Origin: Deltaproteobacteria bacterium UBA2385
Lineage (GTDB): Bacteria > Myxococcota_A > UBA796 > UBA2385
Direction of reading: 5' to 3'
DNA: 13,333 nt
Assembly (NCBI GenBank): GCA_002343455.1
Contig: DDSR01000451.1
Location: 1-13,333 of the forward strand
Part shown: positions 1 to 7,269 of the stretch, piece after piece
Numbering within the stretch: position 1 is the first letter of the stretch
Layout: each line of letters starts with the position of its first letter
Notes under the pieces: model-generated
The model's database searches: none
The model's input: the letters and a program-made list of their open reading frames with translations, nothing else
Told to the model about the DNA's origin: nothing
Program-made: the position numbers and the translations under genes

Positions 1-1
1 G

Positions 2-55
2 CAGGGGGCCGAGGTGCTGCTCTTCGACCTCGCCGGGGCGGGCTCGACGGGCTGA
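2..55 (+). CDS. C-terminal tail of an upstream gene (partial)
   Basis: Reading from base 2, an open frame runs from the window edge to a TGA at 53-55 and encodes QGAEVLLFDLAGAGSTG. The codons show the same strong G/C third-position bias as the neighbouring genes, which supports real coding, but 17 residues are too few to name a family. It lies 98 bp upstream of the caspase-family gene on the same strand, so the two could be co-transcribed. I see no convincing terminator between them. Confidence 0.4.
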   Translation, partial: QGAEVLLFDLAGAGSTG

Positions 56-153
56 GTCTCGCAGGGCGGGGATGTCGCAATTTCCCTCTTCGTCGGGCAG
101 GGCAGGCGTGGCGGGACTATGCTGCCGGCCTCTCTCACCCGGACCAATCCCCG

Positions 154-2754
154 ATGCGGCTCGCTCCCAGTCTTGTCCTGGCCCTCGTCCTCGCCCTCTC
201 CTCCTCGCCTGCCCAGGCCGGTCGGCTGGAGCGGGTCCTCGCCCAGGAAGGCAGCCTGGACAAGAAGGACATGACCCTCCCCAACGGGGAGTTCGCCGAC
301 GTCTTCCCCGTCGAGCTGGTGGCCGGCAGCCGGGTCCTGATCGAGATGCAGAGCAAGAAGCTGGACACCTTCCTGGTGATCAAGTCGCCCGCCGGCAACA
401 TCCTGGAGAACGACGATCTGGACGGGGACAACCGCCAGTCGCAGATCGACTTCATCGCCGAGGAGTCGGGCACCTGGCTGGTGTACGCCACGACGGCGGC
501 GGCGGGCGAGCGCGGCACCTACAGCCTGCGCGTGTCTGCGGACGGCAGCGGTGGTGGTGCGGGTGGGCAGGGCGGCGGCGGGGCGGCCTCCGGCGCGACG
601 GCCCTCAGCCTGGGCAGCCCGGTGCAGGGAGTGCTGCAGGCCGGGGACTCGACCCTCTCCAACGGGGAGTGGGTGGACAGCTACACGGTCGAGCTGCAGG
701 CCGGGCAGAACCTGGTGCTGGAGATGACGGCGACCGAGCTGGACACCTATGTCGGGCTGCGCTCGCCCTCGGGCGCGGTTGATGGCAACGACGACCACGG
801 CGGCGTCCGCAACCACTCCCGCCTGGAGCGCGCGGTCGAGGAGAGCGGCGTCTGGACCGTCTACGCGACCACCTACCAGGCCGGCCAGGGCGGCAGCTAC
901 ACGCTGGTGGCCCAGGCCGGCGGAGGGCAGGGCGGCTCCTCCTCGGGTGGACCGGAGCGCTGGTCGGGCAGCCTCGCCACGGGGGACGCGGTCCTCTCCA
1001 GCGGCGAGTTCGCCGACGTGGTCAAGGTGCAGGGCCAGGCCGGGGAGCGCTGGGTCGTCGATCTGCGCTCGACGGCCTTCGACCCCTTCCTGATCATCAA
1101 GGGCCCCGACGGCACCCAGCTCGAGAACGACGACTTCGAGGGCGCCGGGGATCGATCGCTGATCGACCTGACCCTGCCGGCCAGCGGCCTCTGGACCATC
1201 GCCGCTACGACCTACCAGGCTGGCCAGGGCGGCGCCTACGACCTGACGCTGCGGCGCCTCTCCAGCGAGCAGGCCGCCGGCGGGACCCAGCGCATCACGG
1301 GGACGCTGGCCGCTGGCGACACCCAGCTGGGCAGCGGCGAGTGGTTCGACCAGACCACCTTCGAGGGCCTGCCGGGCCAGAAGGTCACGATCGACCTGCG
1401 GGGCTCCTTCGACACCTACCTGGGCCTGGTCGGACCGGGCGGCTTCCAGGTCGAGAACGACGACGGCGAGTCCAACACCCACAGCCGGATCGAGGCCGTC
1501 CTGAGCGAGGCGGGCACCTACCGGGTGGTGGCCACCAGCTACGGCGCCGGGCAGGGCGGGGCCTACACGCTGGACATCGCCCAGGAGAGCGCCCAGGGCG
1601 AGGCCGCCGCCCAGCGCGACGTGGCCGTGCTGACCCCCGGCGCCCAGGTCTCGGGGCAGCTCCAGGAGGGCGATCTGACCCTGGACAGCGGCGAGTTCCA
1701 GGACGTCTACGTGATCGAGGTGCAGGCCGGCCAGGAGATCTCGGTCGCGGTGGGATCGACCGAGTTCGACACCTACCTGGCCCTGGGCCTGCCCGACGGC
1801 ACCTTCGTCCAGAACGACGACTGGGAGGGTCGCGGAGACCTCTCGCGGGTCGACCTCGTGGCGCCCGAGACCGGGCGCTACCGGGTCTTCGTGACCTCCT
1901 ACCGGGCCGGGTCGGCCGGGGCCTACGAGGTGCTGGCCGAGATCCGGGCGGCGCCTTCCTTCGCCGGTGTGCCGACCGTGCCGCGGGGCGAGGGTCGCAC
2001 CTTTGGACTGTTCATGGGCATCTCCGACTACCCGGTCGGCGGACCGACGGACCTGAACTTCACGGCTGACGACGCCCGCGCCATGTACGCGGGAATGCAG
2101 TCGATCGGCATGGCGGCGGGCGACGGGCGGCTGCTGGTCGACTCGCAGGTCACGCGGGCCGCGATGGAGGGCGCGGTCCGGGAGCTGGCGGGACAGATGG
2201 GCCCCAAGGACCGGCTGGTCTTCTTCTACTCGGGCCACGGAGGCCGGGTGGATCGCACGAGCCCGCAGCCCGCCGACCCGGATGGCTACGACGAGACCCT
2301 GGCCTTGTACGACGGCGAGGTGCGCGACGACGAGGTCGCTGAGCTGATGTCGGCGGTGACGCAGGGCACGGTGCTGATGGTGCTGGACTCCTGCTTCAGC
2401 GGCGGCTTCAGCAAGGACGTCATCAACCAGCCCGGGCGGATGGGTCTGTTCTCCTCGCACGAGGACGTGACCTCGGCCGTGGCGATGAAGTTCCGGGCCG
2501 GCGGCTACCTCGCCCGCTTCATGGTCGAGGCCCTGGGCGAGCGGCTGGCGGACGCCGACAGCGACGGGGCGCTGACGGCGCTGGAGCTCTCGCAGTACCT
2601 CTACGAGCGCTACCGCAGCGACGTGAAGTCCGTGCCCCAGGAGAAGTCCGGCGCCTACGCCGACGTGGTCATGACCGGCCAGAACCTGGGCTACCAGCAG
2701 ATCATCGTCGACCGTGGCGGGGTCGGGCCCTCCCAGGTGCTCTTCGCCTGGTAG
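154..2754 (+). CDS. Secreted caspase-family (C14) peptidase with five PPC-like repeats
   Basis: The 866-residue product starts with a Sec signal peptide (about 1-22, cleavage after AQA). Five repeats of roughly 110-125 residues follow, each opening with a conserved (N/S)GE(F/W)xD motif, at residues 44, 170, 283, 394 and 512. Each repeat ends in a GxYxL-type strand, as in bacterial pre-peptidase C-terminal (PPC) beta-sandwich domains. A Gly-rich linker follows the first repeat. A caspase-like p20 domain begins near residue 615 (TFGLFMGISDYP). It has the expected dyad: His695 in YSGHGG and Cys747 in DSCFSGG. Residues 800-811 (DADSDGALTALE) fit an EF-hand Ca2+ loop, with acidic residues at positions 1, 3, 5 and 12. 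Signal peptide and domains suggest an envelope or extracellular Cys protease, with the PPC repeats as binding or targeting modules. Substrate is unknown. The start is the ATG that gives the signal peptide; its ribosome-binding site is weak. The gene converges with the ABC ATPase. Confidence 0.88.
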   Translation: MRLAPSLVLALVLALSSSPAQAGRLERVLAQEGSLDKKDMTLPNGEFADVFPVELVAGSRVLIEMQSKKLDTFLVIKSPAGNILENDDLDGDNRQSQIDFIAEESGTWLVYATTAAAGERGTYSLRVSADGSGGGAGGQGGGGAASGATALSLGSPVQGVLQAGDSTLSNGEWVDSYTVELQAGQNLVLEMTATELDTYVGLRSPSGAVDGNDDHGGVRNHSRLERAVEESGVWTVYATTYQAGQGGSYTLVAQAGGGQGGSSSGGPERWSGSLATGDAVLSSGEFADVVKVQGQAGERWVVDLRSTAFDPFLIIKGPDGTQLENDDFEGAGDRSLIDLTLPASGLWTIAATTYQAGQGGAYDLTLRRLSSEQAAGGTQRITGTLAAGDTQLGSGEWFDQTTFEGLPGQKVTIDLRGSFDTYLGLVGPGGFQVENDDGESNTHSRIEAVLSEAGTYRVVATSYGAGQGGAYTLDIAQESAQGEAAAQRDVAVLTPGAQVSGQLQEGDLTLDSGEFQDVYVIEVQAGQEISVAVGSTEFDTYLALGLPDGTFVQNDDWEGRGDLSRVDLVAPETGRYRVFVTSYRAGSAGAYEVLAEIRAAPSFAGVPTVPRGEGRTFGLFMGISDYPVGGPTDLNFTADDARAMYAGMQSIGMAAGDGRLLVDSQVTRAAMEGAVRELAGQMGPKDRLVFFYSGHGGRVDRTSPQPADPDGYDETLALYDGEVRDDEVAELMSAVTQGTVLMVLDSCFSGGFSKDVINQPGRMGLFSSHEDVTSAVAMKFRAGGYLARFMVEALGERLADADSDGALTALELSQYLYERYRSDVKSVPQEKSGAYADVVMTGQNLGYQQIIVDRGGVGPSQVLFAW

Positions 2755-2755
2755 G

Positions 2756-2774
2756 GGCTCGGCCGACCAGAGCC
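2756..2774. terminator. Weak hairpin between convergent genes
   Basis: The 23 bp between the stop codons of the caspase gene and the ABC ATPase contain GGCTC (2756-2760) and GAGCC (2770-2774), able to form a 5-bp stem with a 9-nt loop in either transcript. There is no T-run on either side, so a role as bidirectional terminator is only a guess. Confidence 0.2.
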
Positions 2775-2777
2775 TGC

Positions 2778-3488
<711 letters not shown>

Positions 3489-3669
3489 GGGGCGGGTCTA
3501 TCGTCCTCCCCCCGCTCCCGGGTCATCGCCAGCCCGCCGGGTGGGTGGGCAGGTCCTTCCTGCCTCTCTTCTGACCTGCGTTCGCAGCGCGCCGCTCTCC
3601 TGGCGTCGTGGCTGTGCCACACACATGGCCGCCTCGGGACAGCCGGTCGGACCGTTCCCCGCCATCAGA

Positions 3670-3920
3670 GGGTGTTGACCATTGGCTTTGGCACGTACCG
3701 AAATGTGGACCAGAAGGGCCTTCTGGCCGAGATTTGCCCGGACTGGCTGAGGAAGGCAGGAAGAGAGGAAGGCAGGACTTTCCTTTCCACTTCGCTTGTG
3801 GCTGCCCGCCCTCTCGCCCGGCTTGCTTCCTGCATTCCTCCTCTCCTGCTTTCCTGATGGCTGGGCCAACTTTGGAGCGCTGAACCCCCAGACTCTGCAG
3901 TCGTTGTCCGGTCAACACCC
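3670..3920. repeat. 251-bp segment bounded by an 11-bp perfect inverted repeat (MITE-like)
   Basis: GGGTGTTGACC at 3670-3680 is exactly complementary to GGTCAACACCC at 3910-3920. The enclosed DNA is non-coding and self-complementary: 3750-3777 pairs with 3828-3855 at 23 of 28 positions, centred close to the midpoint of the outer repeats. Size, terminal inverted repeats and foldback structure resemble a miniature inverted-repeat transposable element. I see no clear target-site duplication outside the repeats. The GGAANGCAGG motif also occurs outside the boundaries, which favours a regulatory explanation for part of the structure. Confidence 0.35.
3710..3726. promoter_or_regulatory. Perfect 17-bp palindrome, possible operator
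   Basis: CCAGAAGGGCCTTCTGG is an inverted repeat with 8-bp arms around one central base. It lies in the divergent region 222 bp upstream of the ABC ATPase start and 338 bp upstream of the TolC-like start. The symmetry suits a dimeric repressor. The absence of a T-run and its distance from any gene end argue against a terminator. Confidence 0.35.
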
Positions 3921-4001
3921 AGTCAGGAAAGCAGGGAACAAATCGGTGGGCGCTACGTCCGCTTGACTCAAGCCGCCCACCGTCGTCAGGCGGAAAGCAG
4001 G
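3751..4001. repeat. Six copies of GGAANGCAGG in two orientations
   Basis: Forward copies lie at 3751-3760, 3767-3776, 3926-3935 and 3992-4001. Reverse copies (CCTGCNTTCC) lie at 3829-3838 and 3845-3854. The first two forward copies are 16 bp apart, and the two reverse copies are also exactly 16 bp apart, so the pairs face each other across about 50 bp. The two forward copies of the pair are identical over 12 bp (AGGAAGGCAGGA). One reverse copy and the 3926 copy extend to a 13-bp perfect inverted repeat (3845-3857 with 3923-3935). Spacing and orientation suggest a multi-site operator upstream of the TolC-like gene, but the protein that would bind is not in the window. Confidence 0.45.
3944..3982. 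promoter_or_regulatory. Nested hairpin upstream of the TolC-like gene
   Basis: CGGTGGGCG (3944-3952) pairs perfectly with CGCCCACCG (3974-3982). The 21-nt loop contains a second perfect palindrome, GCTTGACTCAAGC (3961-3973), directly abutting the right arm. The element ends 82 bp before the TolC-like ATG, so it is either an operator or part of the 5' leader. No T-run follows. Confidence 0.35.
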
Positions 4002-4064
4002 TGGGACCGCGACATCGAGGGCCGTCATCCGGAGTGGAGCATCAGGGTTGGATAGACGCGCTTC

Positions 4065-5501
4065 ATGCTCCTCCTCCTCTCCCTGCTGCTCCCTCGGGCC
4101 TTCGCGGCGCCTCTGACCCTCGCCGACGCGCTGGCCGAGGCGATGGAGGGCAACATCACCCTGCGGCGGGTGACCCTGGACGTGCAGCGGGCCGAGGCCG
4201 GGCTGCTGGCGGCGCGGGGCGGCTTCGACCCGACGCTGAATGCCTCGGTCGAGACGGGGGCCTCGCGCAGCCCCTCGAACAGCGTGCTGGACGGCAGCGC
4301 CGAGGTCTCCACCCGCAGCGTGGGCTGGGGGGCGGCGGTCAGCCAGCTCCTGCCGACCGGCGGCACGGCCAGCCTCTCCTGGCAGGAGCTCCGCAGCAGC
4401 TCGGACTCGGCGGCGACGGTGCTGGAGCAGTCGACCAGCGCGGGCGCCGCCCTCAGCGTTCGCCAGCCCCTGCTGGACGGGCTGGGACCGCTCTCCACCC
4501 GGGCCGAGCTGCGGTCCGCCCAGCGCAGCCTCGCCGACGCCCGCCTGGGCTGGCGAGGGGCGGCCGAGGCCGTCGCCAGCGAGGTCAGCGCGGCCTACTG
4601 GGGCCTGGTGGCCGCCCGCGAGCAGCTCGTCCTGGCCCGGCGCTCGCAGGAGATCGCCGAGCAGGAGCTGGCCGACACCCAGGGCCGCTTCGCCGAGGGC
4701 TTCGTCGGCTCGGGACCGGTGCTGCAGGTGCAGCGGGCCGTGGGCGTCGCCCGGCAGGCGGTCGTGGTGGCCGAGGCCGAGCTGGCGGGCAGCGAGGCGC
4801 AGCTCGCCGCGGTCCTGGGCCGGCCCCTGGTCGGGCGCAGCTCGATCGAGCCGGTCGACCGCCCGGTCGTGCCGCAGGTCGACCCGGTGCTGGAGCAGGC
4901 CCTGGTCTCGGCCCGCCAGGGCAACGCCGACTGGCTGCGGGCGGGCCTCTCCCGCGAGCAGGCCGCCGACTCGGCCCGCCAGGCCCGGCAGGGGGCGCTG
5001 CCGGACCTGGGGCTCAGCGGCAGCCTGGGCTGGAGCGGGCTGGACGGCGATCCCGCGCAGGCCCGCCGCGGCGTGACCGAGGGCAGCTACCGGGCCTGGG
5101 CGATCGGCGCCGACCTGAGCCTGCCGCTGCTGGGGAGGGCCAGCATCGCCGCCCTGCGCGACGCCCGCGCCGCCGATCGGCAGGCCGAGCTGGACCTGGA
5201 GCTGGCCGAGCAGAGCCTGATCCTGTCGGTGGAGGAGGCCGTGCGCGCCGTCGTCCGCGACCGGTCGAGGGAGGCGCTCGCCGGCCAGACCCTGGAGGCC
5301 GCCCGCGCCGCCCTGGCCGCCGAGCAGGAGCTGCTGGCCGAGGGCCGCGGCGCCACCCGCGACGTGATCCTGGCCCTGGAGGATCTGGACGCCGCCCAGG
5401 TCGGCCGCCTGCAGGCCGAGATCGATCTGCAGGCCAGCCTGCTGGAGCTGGCCCGGGTCCAGGGGCGGCTGCTCAGTCTGCTGGGGCTGCCGGAGAGCTG
5501 A
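4065..5501 (+). CDS. TolC-family outer-membrane efflux protein
   Basis: This 478-residue protein starts with a short signal peptide (MLLLLSLLLPRAFA, cleavage before APLTL) and runs directly into LTLADALAEAMEGN, the typical start of the first OEP helical repeat. Two Ala/Leu/Glu/Gln-rich OEP repeats follow (roughly 15-220 and 225-475), with long coiled-coil helices and Ser/Gly-rich beta segments (for example 61-110 and 312-350) expected to form barrel strands. Length is normal for the family. A stop in the same frame at 4053-4055 makes the ATG at 4065 the first possible ATG. It should form the outer-membrane channel for the adaptor and permease encoded on the opposite strand. Its last 31 codons and stop are duplicated at 8397-8492. 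In the second copy the stop is separated by 1 bp from the permease stop, which is probably the ancestral arrangement. Confidence 0.88.
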   Translation: MLLLLSLLLPRAFAAPLTLADALAEAMEGNITLRRVTLDVQRAEAGLLAARGGFDPTLNASVETGASRSPSNSVLDGSAEVSTRSVGWGAAVSQLLPTGGTASLSWQELRSSSDSAATVLEQSTSAGAALSVRQPLLDGLGPLSTRAELRSAQRSLADARLGWRGAAEAVASEVSAAYWGLVAAREQLVLARRSQEIAEQELADTQGRFAEGFVGSGPVLQVQRAVGVARQAVVVAEAELAGSEAQLAAVLGRPLVGRSSIEPVDRPVVPQVDPVLEQALVSARQGNADWLRAGLSREQAADSARQARQGALPDLGLSGSLGWSGLDGDPAQARRGVTEGSYRAWAIGADLSLPLLGRASIAALRDARAADRQAELDLELAEQSLILSVEEAVRAVVRDRSREALAGQTLEAARAALAAEQELLAEGRGATRDVILALEDLDAAQVGRLQAEIDLQASLLELARVQGRLLSLLGLPES

Positions 5502-5526
5502 GTCACATGGCCCGCAGCGCGGTGGC
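5412..5526. repeat. 115-bp direct repeat, left copy
   Basis: This is identical base for base to 8403-8517 (offset 2991). The match extends left to 5405/8396 with a single mismatch (5411 G, 8402 C) and stops abruptly at 5527/8518. It contains the end of the TolC-like gene and the final 24 bases of the permease gene, including its stop complement at 5503-5505, although the rest of the permease is absent here. That makes 5503-5526 a duplicated permease remnant. Confidence 0.95.
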
Positions 5527-5586
5527 CCTTGGATGCCCGTTGGATGGTGCTCTCCTGGGACCCGGACCTGCCGGGCGCCCCCTTCC

Positions 5587-7269
5587 TTACCAGGCCGCGC
5601 CGTACCACAGGTAGGCGATGCCCTCCCCGTAGAAGGTGCCCCGGGACGGTCCGGCGGCCATCCAGTCGTCAAAGCCGTCCCCGTTCAGGTCCAAGTCCGT
5701 GAGCAGCGATTGCCACGAGGCGTTGTTCCCCAGGGAGTCATGTCCCTCGCCCATGACCTCCACCTTGGCGTCGTCCGGGTGAACGGTCCCCGTGGGCACC
5801 GGACCCTGAAAGACGAACAGGCTCCCTCGGCCGTAGTTGGCGGGGTTGGAGTCGTCCGAGTTGGCGCCGACGACGATCAGCTCGCGGTGTCCGTCGCCGT
5901 TGATGTCGCCGCCGTCCTGGATCCCCAGTCCAATGTCTTCGTCCGGCTGGCCTTGCTTCATCACCACCAGGCTGGCCACGTCCATCACCCCGCTGGAGCC
6001 CGAGAGCAGTTCGCCCGGCATCACATAGGCACGGCCGGAGCCGTTCTCGTCGTTGTCGACATACTTGGCGCAGGCCAACAGCTCCGCCCGCCCGTCGCCG
6101 TCCAGGTCCTTGCTGGCGATCAGACTATAGCCGAAGTACCCCGCATACACATCTTCGCCGACCACATGGGCGTCGGCGTCGGCGTCGACACGATCCTGGT
6201 CGAATGGCCCCAGGAAGACAAAGACCTCCCCCGGACCCGAGTTCGCGGACGCCCCACCGCCGGTCAACGCGGCCATCGATAGATCCGGGATGCCATCGCC
6301 GTCCAGATCTCCGGCGGTCACCCCGCGGGGGGTCGTTCTCGACCGCTCCACACGCAGGAAGATGTCCTGTTCGCCCAGCTCTCGAGCCCCCAGGTTCGAA
6401 CCGTCCACCACCATGACGCCGCCGTTGATGCCATCCTGCCCGAATCCCATCACCAGATCAGGGAGGTCGTCGCCGGTAAGGTCATCCGTCAGGCGCACCT
6501 GGTTGATTGAATGTCCCGTCCCCTCCCATGTCAGTGGGCCTGAAGCGAAGTCGGCCACGTAGCCGCTCGCGTCTGGCATTCCCGACAGCAGCCATACCTC
6601 CTGTTTTGGCACTTTGACGTAAGCGCCTCCCGCGAGGACCACCAGCTCGTCCACGCCGTCCCCGTCCAGGTCCCGGGAATCCACGGAAGCACCCAGGTGG
6701 GCCCCCTCTTCTTCGTGATGGATACGCCGCTCAGCCACACCGTCCAGCGACTGCTTGCCGTGAACCCGTTCCGGGTCCACGACGTAGAAGGCGCCTTGGG
6801 CATTACCTTCCGGCTCAGCCAAGGGGAACGGCGAAGTCTCGCTGGTCGAAGGCGCCGTGACGATCAGCGCCGGGCCCCCGTCGGGCAGCCAACCTTCGAC
6901 CTTGGCCATCTCCCAGCCGACCGACAAGGTGAACGGACCATCTTGCCAACCCTCGGTCTTGTCCCAGTCCGGATCTTCGCTGCCGACCACATGACCCACC
7001 CCCCAGCTCGCCGAGCTGACCCCCTCGCAGGCCTTGTCGACCCCGTCGCAGTCCTGGTCGACCCCGTCCCAGCAGGTCTCGTAGGCCCCAGGGTGCACGG
7101 TCGCCACCTGGTCGTCGCAGTCCTCGTCGACCGTATAGCCGTCGCCGTCTTCGTCAAGCGGACCGCCGCCGCCGCCGTCGCTGCCACCGTCCGCCGTGTC
7201 GGTCGGATCGCCGCCGCCCTTGTCGCCGGAGCAGGCGAGAAGGATGAGGAAGAGGAGGAGGAGACTCAT
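5587..7269 (-). CDS. FG-GAP repeat lipoprotein with MopE-type Asp/Cys motif
   Basis: The 560-residue product has a lipoprotein signal peptide ending in the lipobox LLAC, with Cys13 as the lipidated residue, followed by a flexible Gly/Asp/Ser tether (15-37). Residues 39-81 match the MopE-type motif (DEDGDG, then DCDD, PGAYETCWDG, DQDCDG), which is common in myxobacterial surface proteins and described as metal binding. The rest is a predicted beta-propeller of FG-GAP/VCBS repeats. Ca2+ loops of the DxDGDGxxDL type begin near residues 200, 262, 321, 388, 455 and 526; the second (DLTGDDLPDL) is degenerate. Function is probably surface-exposed binding or adhesion; no catalytic motif is visible. 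Its ATG overlaps the TGA of the upstream RTX gene (ATGA at 7266-7269), implying translational coupling. A weak GC hairpin follows the TAA stop, without a T-run. Confidence 0.8.
   Translation of the reverse strand: MSLLLLFLILLACSGDKGGGDPTDTADGGSDGGGGGPLDEDGDGYTVDEDCDDQVATVHPGAYETCWDGVDQDCDGVDKACEGVSSASWGVGHVVGSEDPDWDKTEGWQDGPFTLSVGWEMAKVEGWLPDGGPALIVTAPSTSETSPFPLAEPEGNAQGAFYVVDPERVHGKQSLDGVAERRIHHEEEGAHLGASVDSRDLDGDGVDELVVLAGGAYVKVPKQEVWLLSGMPDASGYVADFASGPLTWEGTGHSINQVRLTDDLTGDDLPDLVMGFGQDGINGGVMVVDGSNLGARELGEQDIFLRVERSRTTPRGVTAGDLDGDGIPDLSMAALTGGGASANSGPGEVFVFLGPFDQDRVDADADAHVVGEDVYAGYFGYSLIASKDLDGDGRAELLACAKYVDNDENGSGRAYVMPGELLSGSSGVMDVASLVVMKQGQPDEDIGLGIQDGGDINGDGHRELIVVGANSDDSNPANYGRGSLFVFQGPVPTGTVHPDDAKVEVMGEGHDSLGNNASWQSLLTDLDLNGDGFDDWMAAGPSRGTFYGEGIAYLWYGAAW

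Larger units (their letters stand above)
3489..4064. other. Repeat-rich divergent intergenic region (576 bp)
   Basis: No convincing gene is present: the open frames here lack the G/C third-position bias of the real genes and encode low-complexity Arg/Pro/Ser peptides. The base composition is visibly less GC-rich than the flanking coding DNA, with purine and pyrimidine tracts. The region must hold the promoters of the ABC ATPase (leftward) and the TolC-like gene (rightward). It contains six copies of a 10-mer, an 11-bp inverted repeat at 3670/3920, a 17-bp palindrome and a nested stem near the TolC-like start, each listed separately. I see no good sigma-70 promoter. Confidence 0.7.

Noticed and set aside
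3686..3706. Possible sigma-54 promoter: TTTGGCACG followed by TACCGAAAT
   Set aside because: The -24 half matches the consensus well, but the -12 half lacks the required GC dinucleotide (GAAAT instead of TTGCA/T), so it was not annotated.
3498..3918. Small open frames on both strands in the intergenic region
   Set aside because: No ribosome-binding sites, no G/C third-position bias, and residues dominated by Arg, Pro, Ser and Gly from the repeats. I see no support for a gene.
3912..5672. 586-codon minus-strand open frame antisense to the TolC-like gene
   Set aside because: It is Gln/Gly/Leu/Arg-rich without domain features and crosses gene boundaries. The plus strand encodes a TolC-family protein with a signal peptide.
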